Below, piece after piece: positions 17,738-26,065 of a DNA stretch of 64,000 bases. The stretch's first letter is position 1. Each line of letters begins with the position of its first letter. The DNA lies in the NCBI RefSeq assembly GCF_900637655.1, contig NZ_LR134384.1, positions 1,736,001 through 1,800,000 on the forward strand. The letters are read 5' to 3'. The translations under genes were made by a program, and so were the position numbers. The notes below the pieces were generated by a model, which searched no databases, was not told where the DNA came from, and saw only the letters and a list, made by a program, of their open reading frames with translations. The stretch is from Segatella oris. Its GTDB lineage: Bacteria; Bacteroidota; Bacteroidia; Bacteroidales; Bacteroidaceae.

Positions 17738-19681
17738 TTAAACCTTATCTTTAAGTTCATTCAATGCCTCTGAAAGCATAAACCACTGCTCGTTTTCCTG
17801 GTCTAATTTCTGCTTCGTAGAGGTATATTCGGTAACGAGTTCCATGTTAGATGCATTCTTGGGGTTCATCAACAGCGCATCAAGTTCTTTGATACGTTGT
17901 TCCATATTGGCAATGCGTTTCTCGCTTTCCTTTACGGCTTTTTCGGCCTTATTAATCTTCTTCTGCCATTCCTTGCGCTCCTGATAGTTCTGTTTTCCTG
18001 CCTTTTCAGGTGCTTCAGGTTGCTTTTCTTCCGGTTCAACAGCAGCCTTATTGCCTATTGCTTCCTGAATGGTTTCGGCATGATGCACGCGCAAATAGTC
18101 GTAAATACCACCTAAATGCTCAACAACCTTACCACCACCAAACTCATATACCTTATCCACAAGACCATCAAGGAACTCACGGTCATGACTGACGATAATG
18201 GCTGTTCCGTCAAAAGCCTTGATCGCTTCTTTCAAAACATCCTTTGAAGGCAGGTCAAGATGATTGGTCGGTTCATCAAGTATCAACAAGTTGACGGGTT
18301 CAAGCAGCAGCTTGATCATAGCCAATCGGCTGCGTTCTCCACCGCTAAGGAACTTCACTTTCTTTTCAGAGGTCTCACCACCAAACATGAAAGCACCGAG
18401 CAGGTCATTGATTTTCAGTCGTATATCCCCAGTAGCCACACGGTCTATCGTGTCATAGATGCTAAGCGACTCATCAAGAAGCTGGGCCTGATTTTGGGCA
18501 AAATAGCCAATTTGAACATTGTGCCCAATCTTCAACTTGCCTGTATAGGGAATTTCACCCATGATACATTTTACAAGCGTTGACTTTCCTTCACCATTCT
18601 TTCCGACAAAAGCTACTTTCTCACCGCGCTTGATGGTCAGCGTTACATGTTCGAAAACGGTGTGCGAACCATAGTCTTTCCGCACGTCGTCACAGATGAT
18701 GGGGTAATCGCCACTACGCAGACAAGGGGGAAATTTCAAATGCATGGCACTGTTATCCACCTCGTCAACCTCAATGGGAACTATCTTTTCAAGCTGCCGA
18801 ATGCGTTGCTGCACCTGCACGGCTTTCGTGGCCTGATACCTGAACCGCTCGATGAAAGCCTTTGTGTCGGCAATCTCTTTCTGTTGGTTTTCGTAAGCAC
18901 GCAGCTGTTGTTCACGGCGTTCCTTGCGCAAAACAAGGTACTCATTATATTTTACTTTATAGTCTTCAACATGGCCACAAACGATTTCCAACGTTCTGTT
19001 GGTTACATTATTGATAAAAGCACGGTCGTGACTTACCAGCACAACTGCACTCGGACTCTGCACCAAGAACTGCTCCAACCACTGTATACTCTCGATATCA
19101 AGGTGATTGGTAGGCTCATCAAGCAACAGCACATCAGGCTTTTTCAACAGTATCTTTGCCAGCTCAATGCGCATACGCCAACCTCCTGAGAACTCTTTGG
19201 TAGGCCGTTCAAAGTCGTCACGCGTAAAGCCAAGACCGGTCAATGTACGTTCTATTTCAGCCTCATAGTTCTCTCCTCCGAGCATCATATAACGTTCATG
19301 TTCCTGTGTGAAGCGTTCTACAAGCGCGGCGTAGTCATCACTTTCGTAATCTGTTCGGTCGGCCATTTCCTGCTCCATTTTCTTCAATCGAGCCTTCATC
19401 TTCGTGTTATCGGAAAACGCCTTACGTGTTTCTTCGCGCACGGTGGTGTCATCCTGCAGCTTCATCACCTGTGGCAAATAGCCTATGGTGACATCATTCG
19501 GAACGGAAACAACGCCACTCGTGGGTTGCTGAAGACCGCAAAGTATCTTCAACATCGTAGATTTTCCTGCACCATTCTTCCCAACAAGCGCTATTCTGTC
19601 ACGATCGTTCACAACAAAACTCACGTCGGTGAACAGCGGCTTCACACCAAATTCAACCTTTAAACCTTCTACTGATATCAT
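17738..19681 (-). CDS. ABC-F family ATPase (Uup/YdiF-like)
   Basis: Soluble protein with two ATP-binding domains and no membrane segment. The Walker A motifs are GKNGAGKS and GKNGEGKS, the signatures FSGGWRMR and LSGGERSR, and DEPTNHLD occurs twice. A charged interdomain linker follows the first domain. A C-terminal coiled coil (about residues 545-640) resembles the Uup DNA- or ribosome-binding tail. ABC-F proteins act on ribosomes, relieving stalls or antibiotic inhibition; the subtype is not certain. I take Met at 19681 (MISVEGLKVEFG), because the nine residues added by the upstream ATG overlap the promoter. Divergent from tex. Confidence 0.92.
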   Translation of the reverse strand: MISVEGLKVEFGVKPLFTDVSFVVNDRDRIALVGKNGAGKSTMLKILCGLQQPTSGVVSVPNDVTIGYLPQVMKLQDDTTVREETRKAFSDNTKMKARLKKMEQEMADRTDYESDDYAALVERFTQEHERYMMLGGENYEAEIERTLTGLGFTRDDFERPTKEFSGGWRMRIELAKILLKKPDVLLLDEPTNHLDIESIQWLEQFLVQSPSAVVLVSHDRAFINNVTNRTLEIVCGHVEDYKVKYNEYLVLRKERREQQLRAYENQQKEIADTKAFIERFRYQATKAVQVQQRIRQLEKIVPIEVDEVDNSAMHLKFPPCLRSGDYPIICDDVRKDYGSHTVFEHVTLTIKRGEKVAFVGKNGEGKSTLVKCIMGEIPYTGKLKIGHNVQIGYFAQNQAQLLDESLSIYDTIDRVATGDIRLKINDLLGAFMFGGETSEKKVKFLSGGERSRLAMIKLLLEPVNLLILDEPTNHLDLPSKDVLKEAIKAFDGTAIIVSHDREFLDGLVDKVYEFGGGKVVEHLGGIYDYLRVHHAETIQEAIGNKAAVEPEEKQPEAPEKAGKQNYQERKEWQKKINKAEKAVKESEKRIANMEQRIKELDALLMNPKNASNMELVTEYTSTKQKLDQENEQWFMLSEALNELKDKV

Positions 19682-19705
19682 TCTATTTAGCTTATTTCGC
19701 GCATA

Positions 19706-19736
19706 CAAAGGTAGCCATTATCAATAATACTACAAA
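19706..19736 (-). promoter_or_regulatory. promoter of the ABC-F gene
   Basis: On the minus strand TTTG (19736-19733) is followed after 19 bases by TACCTTTG (19713-19706), a full match to the Bacteroidetes consensus. It lies just upstream of the ATG at 19681. Confidence 0.7.
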
Positions 19737-19765
19737 AATAATTCCTATTTATTTAAGAATAGTAG

Positions 19766-19773
19766 TACCTTTG
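19766..19773 (+). promoter_or_regulatory. tex promoter -7 element
   Basis: TACCTTTG matches TAnnTTTG and lies 20 bases upstream of the tex start codon. It is divergent from the ABC-F promoter; the -33 element is weak. Confidence 0.55.
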
Positions 19774-19793
19774 CGACTTAACAAATTACAGAC

Positions 19794-21917
19794 ATGAACA
19801 ACAATTATCAAATCATAGCCAAGAAGCTTATGCTTCCCGAAAAGCAGGTGGAAAACACCATATTGCTGCTCAATGAAGGCTGCACTATCCCTTTTATTGC
19901 CCGTTACCGCAAGGAACGCACAGGCTCACTCGATGAAGTTCAGATTGCTGCTATCAGCGAACAATACGCCAAGATGCAGGAACTCACCAAACGAAAAGAT
20001 ACCATCTGCAAGACAATAGAAGAACAAGGCAAACTGACAGCTGACTTGAAGCGGAAGATAGAAGCTACGTGGGACGCTACTGAATTAGAGGATATTTATC
20101 TGCCTTTCAAGCCTAAACGAAGAACAAAGGCACAGATTGCGCGTGAAAACGGACTCGAACCGCTGGCCACAATCCTGCTGTTGCAACGCGAACAACAGCC
20201 CGAAGCTGTTGCCAAACGCTTTCTTAAAGGAGATATAAAAAGTGTTGATGAAGCGCTGGCAGGTGCAAAGGACATCATAGCAGAAGCCATCAGTGAAGAT
20301 GAAACCGTGCGCCAACAGATACGAAGTGTATTCAGGCGCGAAGCGGTTATCACTTCCAAAGCAGTGAAAAGCAAGCGGGAGGAAGAAGGGGCACAGAAGT
20401 TTGCCGACTATTTTGAATTCAGTGAACCTCTCAAACGATGCAGCAGTCACCGCCTGTTGGCCATGCGTCGTGGTGAGAGTGAGGGCTTTTTGAAAGTTAA
20501 CATTGATGTTGACAGCGAACAATGTACTGAAAAAATCCGCAAAAAATATGTTCATGGCTTGGGCAAATGCCAGCAACTTGTAGGAGAAGCCTGCGATGAT
20601 GCTTATAAAAGACTCGTCAGACCATCGATTGAAACCGAGTTTGCCAACACCAGCAAAGAGGCTGCCGATGAAGAAGCTATCAAGGTGTTTGCCGAAAACC
20701 TGCGCCAACTGTTATTGGCTGCACCGTTGGGACAGAAGCGCGTTATGGCCGTTGACCCTGGCATTCGAACGGGTTGTAAGGTGGTTTGTCTTAGCGAACA
20801 GGGCGATCTCCTACATCATTCGGTCGTCTATACCGTAGGCAATAAATCTGGAAATGACGCACTGGCAGCCTTCACAAAACTTGTCAGTCGATATGATGTG
20901 GAAGCCATTGCTGTTGGAAATGGTACAGCAAGCCGCGAAACGACCGACATTCTGCGTCAGATAGACAATGTACCTGTCTATGTGGTCAGTGAAGACGGAG
21001 CTTCCATTTATTCGGCTTCAGAGAATGGGCGCAATGAGTTTCCCGACCTTGATCTCACGGTACGCGGAGCAATTTCTATCGGCCGACGCCTTATGGACCC
21101 ACTTGCCGAATTGGTTAAGATTGATGCCAAGAGCATCGGTGTGGGACAATATCAGCATGATGTGAACCAGACAAAGTTGAAACAATCGCTTGACCGCACT
21201 GTGGAAAGCTGTGTCAACCAAGTTGGAGTGAACCTCAATACAGCCTCTAAGCATTTGCTCACCTATGTAAGTGGACTTGGCCCTTCCCTCGCACAGAACA
21301 TCGTTGACTACCGACATGAGCATGGTGCCTTCGCTTCGCGCAGCGAACTGAAGAAAGTTCCACGCTTGGGCAGTGTGGCTTATGAGCAGTGTGCGGGCTT
21401 TCTTCGCATCCCCAACGCGCGCAATCCGCTTGACAACTCGGCTGTACATCCCGAGCGTTATGCCCTTGTCGAAGTCATGGCAAAGGAACAGCAATGCACG
21501 GTCAGCAATCTTATTGGCAACCATGAACGCCTGAAACGAATTTCTTTGCAGCAGTTTGTCACGTCAGAAGTGGGACTCCCTACCCTCCACGACATTCTGA
21601 AAGAACTCGAAAAGCCGGGCCTTGACCCCCGCGAACAGCTTGAAGAATTCCGCTTTGATGAACACGTGCACACGGTAGAAGACCTCAATGTCGGTATGGA
21701 ACTGCCGGGCATCGTGACCAACATCACCAACTTCGGGGCTTTTGTTGACATAGGTGTTCATCAGGACGGACTTGTTCATATCTCGCAAATGGCCGATAAA
21801 TTCATTAAGGATCCCAACGAGGTTGTCAAGCTCCACCAGCATGTCCGCGTGCGTGTTATAGAAGTAGACCTTAGGCGTAAACGCATCGCATTGTCCATGC
21901 GGAGTACCCGCAACTAA
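19794..21917 (+). CDS. tex: Tex-family RNA-binding transcription accessory protein
   Basis: Nucleic-acid-binding protein related to eukaryotic Spt6. It has the Tex N-terminal helical region (IPFIARYRKERTG), an RNase H-like YqgF fold (VMAVDPGIRTGCK, about residues 320-450), helix-hairpin-helix repeats (about 480-560, VGVNLNTASKHLLTYVSGLG) and a C-terminal S1 domain (GIVTNITNFGAFVDIGVHQDG). Length of 707 aa is usual. Members affect transcription and stress or toxin expression, though the exact mechanism is not settled. Monocistronic, divergent from the ABC-F gene. Confidence 0.96.
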   Translation: MNNNYQIIAKKLMLPEKQVENTILLLNEGCTIPFIARYRKERTGSLDEVQIAAISEQYAKMQELTKRKDTICKTIEEQGKLTADLKRKIEATWDATELEDIYLPFKPKRRTKAQIARENGLEPLATILLLQREQQPEAVAKRFLKGDIKSVDEALAGAKDIIAEAISEDETVRQQIRSVFRREAVITSKAVKSKREEEGAQKFADYFEFSEPLKRCSSHRLLAMRRGESEGFLKVNIDVDSEQCTEKIRKKYVHGLGKCQQLVGEACDDAYKRLVRPSIETEFANTSKEAADEEAIKVFAENLRQLLLAAPLGQKRVMAVDPGIRTGCKVVCLSEQGDLLHHSVVYTVGNKSGNDALAAFTKLVSRYDVEAIAVGNGTASRETTDILRQIDNVPVYVVSEDGASIYSASENGRNEFPDLDLTVRGAISIGRRLMDPLAELVKIDAKSIGVGQYQHDVNQTKLKQSLDRTVESCVNQVGVNLNTASKHLLTYVSGLGPSLAQNIVDYRHEHGAFASRSELKKVPRLGSVAYEQCAGFLRIPNARNPLDNSAVHPERYALVEVMAKEQQCTVSNLIGNHERLKRISLQQFVTSEVGLPTLHDILKELEKPGLDPREQLEEFRFDEHVHTVEDLNVGMELPGIVTNITNFGAFVDIGVHQDGLVHISQMADKFIKDPNEVVKLHQHVRVRVIEVDLRRKRIALSMRSTRN

Positions 21918-22027
21918 AGGGAAATTGCATCATCTGCCACCTGTTGTCTCTGGTTTTACAGCCTGACACTAATAAGTTGACATTCGTCAAGAAATTACTG
22001 TCATTCTTAACTTTATACTGTCAAATC

Positions 22028-22059
22028 CTTGTCATGACACGAAATGTGCACTATCTTTG
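22028..22059 (+). promoter_or_regulatory. promoter of the 39-codon gene
   Basis: CTTG (22028-22031) is followed after 20 bases by TATCTTTG (22052-22059), which closely matches the Bacteroidetes promoter. The predicted leader of about 70 bases contains a small GCGC-ataatag-GCGC hairpin. Confidence 0.75.
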
Positions 22060-22135
22060 CAGTCACAAAAAGGATAACAAGCGCATAATAGGCGCTATAG
22101 ATGTTTAGTTTAAGTAGAATTAAAAAGGTAAAAAG

Positions 22136-22255
22136 ATGAAAAATTTGACAATGAAAATGAAGAGTGTGATTATAAAGATTGTGAAAACCTATAAAGATTC
22201 AATGTCTTGCTACGGTGAGGGAATGTTGAATGGAAGAGGTTACACATGTGCATAA
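22136..22255 (+). CDS. unrecognised 39-residue small protein
   Basis: A short ORF with its own consensus promoter 77 bases upstream and a strong terminator 20 bases downstream, so it is an isolated transcription unit between tex and clpC. It starts MKNLTMKMKSVIIK, a basic, weakly hydrophobic helix, and ends SMSCYGEGMLNGRGYTCA, a Gly-rich tail with two cysteines. The tail looks purposeful: two Cys, GEG and NGRG could form a disulfide or bind a ligand. It could be a secreted or modified peptide, a membrane-associated regulator, or a translated leader within a small RNA. I do not know the family and give no function. Confidence 0.6.
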   Translation: MKNLTMKMKSVIIKIVKTYKDSMSCYGEGMLNGRGYTCA

Positions 22256-22274
22256 CGATTAAAAAGAATGATAA

Positions 22275-22316
22275 AACAGAGCCGATTGGTCTTTTCCAGT
22301 CGGCTCTGTTCTTTTA
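22275..22316 (+). terminator. terminator of the 39-codon gene
   Basis: The stem AACAGAGCCGA / TCGGCTCTGTT is perfect over 11 pairs, with TGG/CCA stacking in the loop, followed by CTTTTAT. It closes the small unit that starts at the 22028 promoter. Confidence 0.9.
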
Positions 22317-22367
22317 TGTCACTTTGCTTAGCAGCAGAGGGCAGATGTAATTCACATGTCCGGAAGA

Positions 22368-22477
22368 TTTCTGATTTGCGTCAGAACAACGTGCAATCTG
22401 ACGCATATTAAAGCGTAAGTTGATGCAGATTGCAGGCTAAGTTGACGCAGATTGCACGACAATCAGACAGAGATGAC
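22368..22477. repeat. 22-bp tandem repeat array B (four units plus a degenerate fifth)
   Basis: Units begin at 22368, 22390, 22412 and 22434, each exactly 22 bases, with a degenerate unit to 22477. The two best read AAGTTGATGCAGATTGCA and AAGTTGACGCAGATTGCA. The first unit holds TTCTGATTTGCGTCAGAA, whose exact reverse complement ends array E. The array lies between the small gene's terminator and the clpC promoter. Confidence 0.9.
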
Positions 22478-22541
22478 AAAGCAGGGCATTGGACGATGAT
22501 AGCTGTTGGGCAGGAGATTGCACGCAATTTTTGGCATAACC

Positions 22542-22573
22542 TTTGCAAAGTTTCATGATAAATAGTATATTTG
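22542..22573 (+). promoter_or_regulatory. clpC promoter
   Basis: TTTG (22542-22545), 20 bases, then TATATTTG (22566-22573): a full match to the Bacteroidetes consensus, with a leader of about 40 bases before the clpC ATG. Confidence 0.75.
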
Positions 22574-22617
22574 TAACAGCAAATCAATCATAAACTAAGA
22601 ATAGGAGACTATAATAT

Positions 22618-25155
22618 ATGACAAGTCAGTTCTCACCTAAAGTTTCAGAAATATTGGCATTCAGCAGAGAGGAGGCCAACCGATTGGCCAGCCGTTCTGT
22701 AGGGCCTGAACATCTTGTCTTAGGTATATTGCGTGGAAAGGACAGTCTGCTCCACAGTCTTTTCCAGCGCATGAATATCAATGAAAGCAATGTAAAGACT
22801 GAATTGGAAGACAGGGTAAGGCAGGATGACATCACTTCGGCCATGATTACCTCGGAACTCGTGCTGAACGAACAAGCCAACAACATCTTGAAACTCGCAG
22901 TTCTCGAGGCTCGTATACAACACACACAAATGGTTGACGTGCAGCATCTTGTGTTGGCTATCCTGCATGATCAAGTGAACAATGGAGCTAAGAAAATTCT
23001 GGAAGAAAACCATATGAATTATGAAGATACGCTCGCTTACCTGAAAACCCAGATGAGCAGCAATGCCAAACCCACGAATAGTTTCGGTATGCCCGAGGAA
23101 GAAGAGGAGGAAGAAGAGGCTATGTCGCAGCAGGGGGCCAACAGGAAACAGGCTTTCACCAAGACTGCCGGCAGCGAACAAAAGAAAGGAACGCCTGTTC
23201 TCGATAACTTTTCTACCGATTTGACCCAGGCTGCAGCAGAAGGAAAGCTTGACAAAGTGGTCGGACGTGAAAAGGAAATCCTGCGTGTCACAGAGATATT
23301 GTGCCGCAGAAAAAAGAACAATCCTATTCTCATCGGAGAACCGGGTGTAGGCAAGAGCGCCATTGTTGAGGGCCTGGCACAACTCATTGTGCAGCATAAG
23401 ACTTCACCCATTCTGTTCAACAAACGCGTTGTTAATCTTGACCTGACAGCTGTTGTGGCCGGAACGAAATACAGAGGACAGTTTGAAGAGCGCATCCGTT
23501 CATTGATCAGCGAACTTGAGAAGAACCCCGATATCATTGTTTTCATTGATGAAATCCATACAATGATTGGTGCCGGAAGTACTCCGGGCAGCATGGATGC
23601 AGCCAATATCATGAAACCTGCATTGGCACGCGGGGTAATCCAGTGCATCGGTGCCACCACTATAGATGAATATCGCAAGAGTATTGAGAAGGATGGAGCA
23701 TTGGAACGCCGTTTCCAGAAAGTCATGGTAGAACCGACTTCTGCTGAAGAGACACTGACAATCCTGCACAATATCAAAGACAGATATGAGCAACATCACC
23801 ATGTCAGCTATACAGATGAGGCATTGAAAGCATGTGTCAATTTGACAGAACGCTATGTTTCAGACCGCTATTTCCCTGATAAGGCCATTGATGCGCTTGA
23901 TGAAGTCGGGTCACGTGTGCATCTGCAACATGCAGAGATGCCTGAAGAATTGACTGAAAAGCAGAAGGAATTGGAGGAAACCATACAGAAGAAGAAGCAA
24001 GCAGTGAGAAATCAGAACTTTGAACTTGCTGCAGGTTACCGTGATCATCAGACTACTTTGGAACAGGAAATCGAAGAGCTCAACCGCCAATGGACCGCAG
24101 GTGACAATACACTTCGCCAGACTGTAACCGAGGTAGAAGTTGCCGATGTGGTATCGATGATGGCAGGAGTGCCTGTACAACGCATTGCAGAAGCAGAGAA
24201 TGTGCGCTTGCGCAATATGGGAACAGTGCTGAAAGAGCAGGTGATTGCGCAGGATAATGCGATTGAGAAAATGGTGAAGGCCATTCAACGCAACCGCGTT
24301 GGCATCAAAGATCCCAACCACCCGATTGGCGTTTTCATGTTCCTCGGTCCTACCGGTGTAGGCAAAACTTATTTGGCAAAGAAGCTTGCTGAATACATGT
24401 TTGGCTCTGATGATGCCTTGATACGTATAGACATGAGCGAATATTCCGAAAGCTTCAACACCTCCAGATTGGTGGGAGCACCTCCCGGATACGTAGGATA
24501 TGAAGAGGGTGGACAGCTTACAGAGAAAGTGCGTCGCCACCCCTACTCCATCATTTTGTTGGATGAGATTGAGAAAGCACATGGTAATGTATTCAACATG
24601 CTGCTCCAGGTGCTTGACGAAGGAAGGCTGACGGATGGAAACGGACGGTTGATTGACTTCCGAAACACCGTGATTATCATGACTTCTAACGCTGGAACAC
24701 GTCAGCTGAAAGAGTTTGGTCATGGTGTAGGTTTTAATGCCGGAGGAAACGTTGGACTCAGCATTAACGACAAAGACAAGGAATATGCACGCGGTATTAT
24801 CCAGAAAAGCCTCAGTAAGCAGTTTGCACCTGAGTTCCTGAACCGCTTGGATGAGATTATAACTTTCGATCAACTCGACCTTGAGGCCATTAAGAAGATT
24901 ATCAATATCGAATTGAAAGGCCTCTACAAGCGCATAGAAGGCTTAGGCTATCAACTGACTATCACCGATACGGCTAAGGAGTTTGTAGCAACGAAAGGCT
25001 ATGATGTGCAGTTTGGTGCCCGTCCTTTGAAGCGTGCTATCCAGAACTATATCGAGGATGGTGTATGCGAAAAGCTTCTCTCAGACAATCTGAAAGAAGG
25101 TGATACCATTGCTGTCAGCAAGTCACCCAACAAAGATGAACTGCTGTTCAAATGA
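22618..25155 (+). CDS. clpC: ClpC-type AAA+ protein unfoldase
   Basis: ATP-driven unfoldase that feeds ClpP or resolves aggregates. The Clp N domain has its double repeat (about residues 1-145). The first AAA module has Walker A GEPGVGKSA and the second [13 protein letters not shown]-like coiled segment (EKQKELEETIQKKKQAVRN, about 440-490) sits between them. That short middle piece, rather than the long ClpB coiled coil, makes it ClpC. A run of eight glutamates (residues 160-167) lies in the linker after the N domain. I did not find a clear ClpP-binding loop by eye. Length 845 aa; own promoter and terminator. Confidence 0.94.
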   Translation: MTSQFSPKVSEILAFSREEANRLASRSVGPEHLVLGILRGKDSLLHSLFQRMNINESNVKTELEDRVRQDDITSAMITSELVLNEQANNILKLAVLEARIQHTQMVDVQHLVLAILHDQVNNGAKKILEENHMNYEDTLAYLKTQMSSNAKPTNSFGMPEEEEEEEEAMSQQGANRKQAFTKTAGSEQKKGTPVLDNFSTDLTQAAAEGKLDKVVGREKEILRVTEILCRRKKNNPILIGEPGVGKSAIVEGLAQLIVQHKTSPILFNKRVVNLDLTAVVAGTKYRGQFEERIRSLISELEKNPDIIVFIDEIHTMIGAGSTPGSMDAANIMKPALARGVIQCIGATTIDEYRKSIEKDGALERRFQKVMVEPTSAEETLTILHNIKDRYEQHHHVSYTDEALKACVNLTERYVSDRYFPDKAIDALDEVGSRVHLQHAEMPEELTEKQKELEETIQKKKQAVRNQNFELAAGYRDHQTTLEQEIEELNRQWTAGDNTLRQTVTEVEVADVVSMMAGVPVQRIAEAENVRLRNMGTVLKEQVIAQDNAIEKMVKAIQRNRVGIKDPNHPIGVFMFLGPTGVGKTYLAKKLAEYMFGSDDALIRIDMSEYSESFNTSRLVGAPPGYVGYEEGGQLTEKVRRHPYSIILLDEIEKAHGNVFNMLLQVLDEGRLTDGNGRLIDFRNTVIIMTSNAGTRQLKEFGHGVGFNAGGNVGLSINDKDKEYARGIIQKSLSKQFAPEFLNRLDEIITFDQLDLEAIKKIINIELKGLYKRIEGLGYQLTITDTAKEFVATKGYDVQFGARPLKRAIQNYIEDGVCEKLLSDNLKEGDTIAVSKSPNKDELLFK

Positions 25156-25236
25156 AATTAGGGAATTGTAAACTCAACATTGCAAAGCTACTGAAATATA
25201 GTTAGCAGACCGTTTGCAATCCTAAAAAATATCACT

Positions 25237-25286
25237 AAATGAGGAAAAAGCCTACCTATAAGTAGGTATTTTTCCTCATTTTTTTA
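25237..25286 (+). terminator. clpC terminator
   Basis: The long near-perfect stem AAATGAGGAAAAA-CCTAC / GTAGG-TTTTTCCTCATTT is followed by more T residues, about 80 bases after the clpC stop. Its symmetry would let it work in both directions. Confidence 0.9.
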
Positions 25287-25294
25287 TAACTTTG
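25287..25294 (+). promoter_or_regulatory. -7 element for the NifU-like/GGGtGRT pair
   Basis: TAACTTTG matches TAnnTTTG and follows the clpC terminator directly. The -33 position falls inside the terminator stem and is poor. Confidence 0.5.
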
Positions 25295-25351
25295 CGTGCA
25301 ACAAGATGTAGATTATACAACAACATTATTTATATAATTAATTTAGCGAAT

Positions 25352-26053
25352 ATGATTTATTCTAAAGAAGTCGACAACATGTGTGTTGTCGCAAAGGGTC
25401 CAAATCATGGCCCAGCTCCTATTCCTGAAGAGGGAAAATGGATTCAAGCTAAAGAGATTAAAGACATCTCGGGTTACACTCACGGTGTGGGTTGGTGTGC
25501 TCCTCAGCAGGGTGCCTGCAAACTTTCACTGAATATCAAGGACGGTGTCATTCAGGAGTGCCTCGTAGAGACTATCGGCTGTACCGGTATGACCCACTCT
25601 GCAGCTATGGCTTCAGAGATACTTCCAGGCAAGACAATCCTCGAAGCGCTGAATACCGACTTGGTTTGTGATGCTATCAATACTGCAATGCGTGAGCTTT
25701 TCCTGCAGATTGTCTATGGACGCAGCCAGAGTGCATTCTCTGAAGGCGGTCTTGTTATCGGTGCAGGTCTTGAGGATCTCGGTAAGGGGCTCCGCAGTCA
25801 GACCGGTACACTCTATGGCACTGTTGCAAAGGGCACACGCTATCTTGAGCTGACAGAAGGCTACATCACCAAGCAGTTCCTTGATAAAGACAACCAAGTT
25901 TGCGGTTATGAATATGTACATCTGGGCAAGATGATGGAAGCTATCAAGAATGGTATGGACGCAAATGAGGCTGTCAAGAAGTTCACGGGCAGCTATGGCC
26001 GCACAACAGAGGCTCAAGGTGCTGTTACATCTATTGATCCACGTAAAAAATAA
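25352..26053 (+). CDS. NifU/IscU-like iron-sulfur scaffold-type protein
   Basis: Start taken at the Met beginning MIYSKEVDN; the frame is open 20 codons upstream but that part would lie at the transcription start. The core VETIGCTGMTHSAAMASEI followed by LPGKTILEAL resembles the NifU_N/IscU segment in which a Cys-Gly is followed by small residues and then the GKT..EAL helix. Other cysteines (GWCAPQQGACKL, QECLVE, DLVCDA, NQVCGYEY) could be metal ligands. At 233 aa it is longer than IscU. It is paired with a GGGtGRT protein 12 bases downstream, a pairing often seen in anaerobes. I infer cluster handling; the client is unknown. Confidence 0.75.
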   Translation: MIYSKEVDNMCVVAKGPNHGPAPIPEEGKWIQAKEIKDISGYTHGVGWCAPQQGACKLSLNIKDGVIQECLVETIGCTGMTHSAAMASEILPGKTILEALNTDLVCDAINTAMRELFLQIVYGRSQSAFSEGGLVIGAGLEDLGKGLRSQTGTLYGTVAKGTRYLELTEGYITKQFLDKDNQVCGYEYVHLGKMMEAIKNGMDANEAVKKFTGSYGRTTEAQGAVTSIDPRKK

Positions 26054-26065
26054 GGAGATACAGAA

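Noticed and set aside
22368..22477. Repeat arrays as CRISPR
   Set aside because: Units are directly adjacent at 22-base period with no unique spacers between constant repeats, and no cas gene is in the window.
23911..24873. Long 320-codon minus-strand ORF inside clpC
   Set aside because: Antisense to well-conserved AAA motifs; composition (Cys/His-rich) is typical of a reverse-frame artefact.
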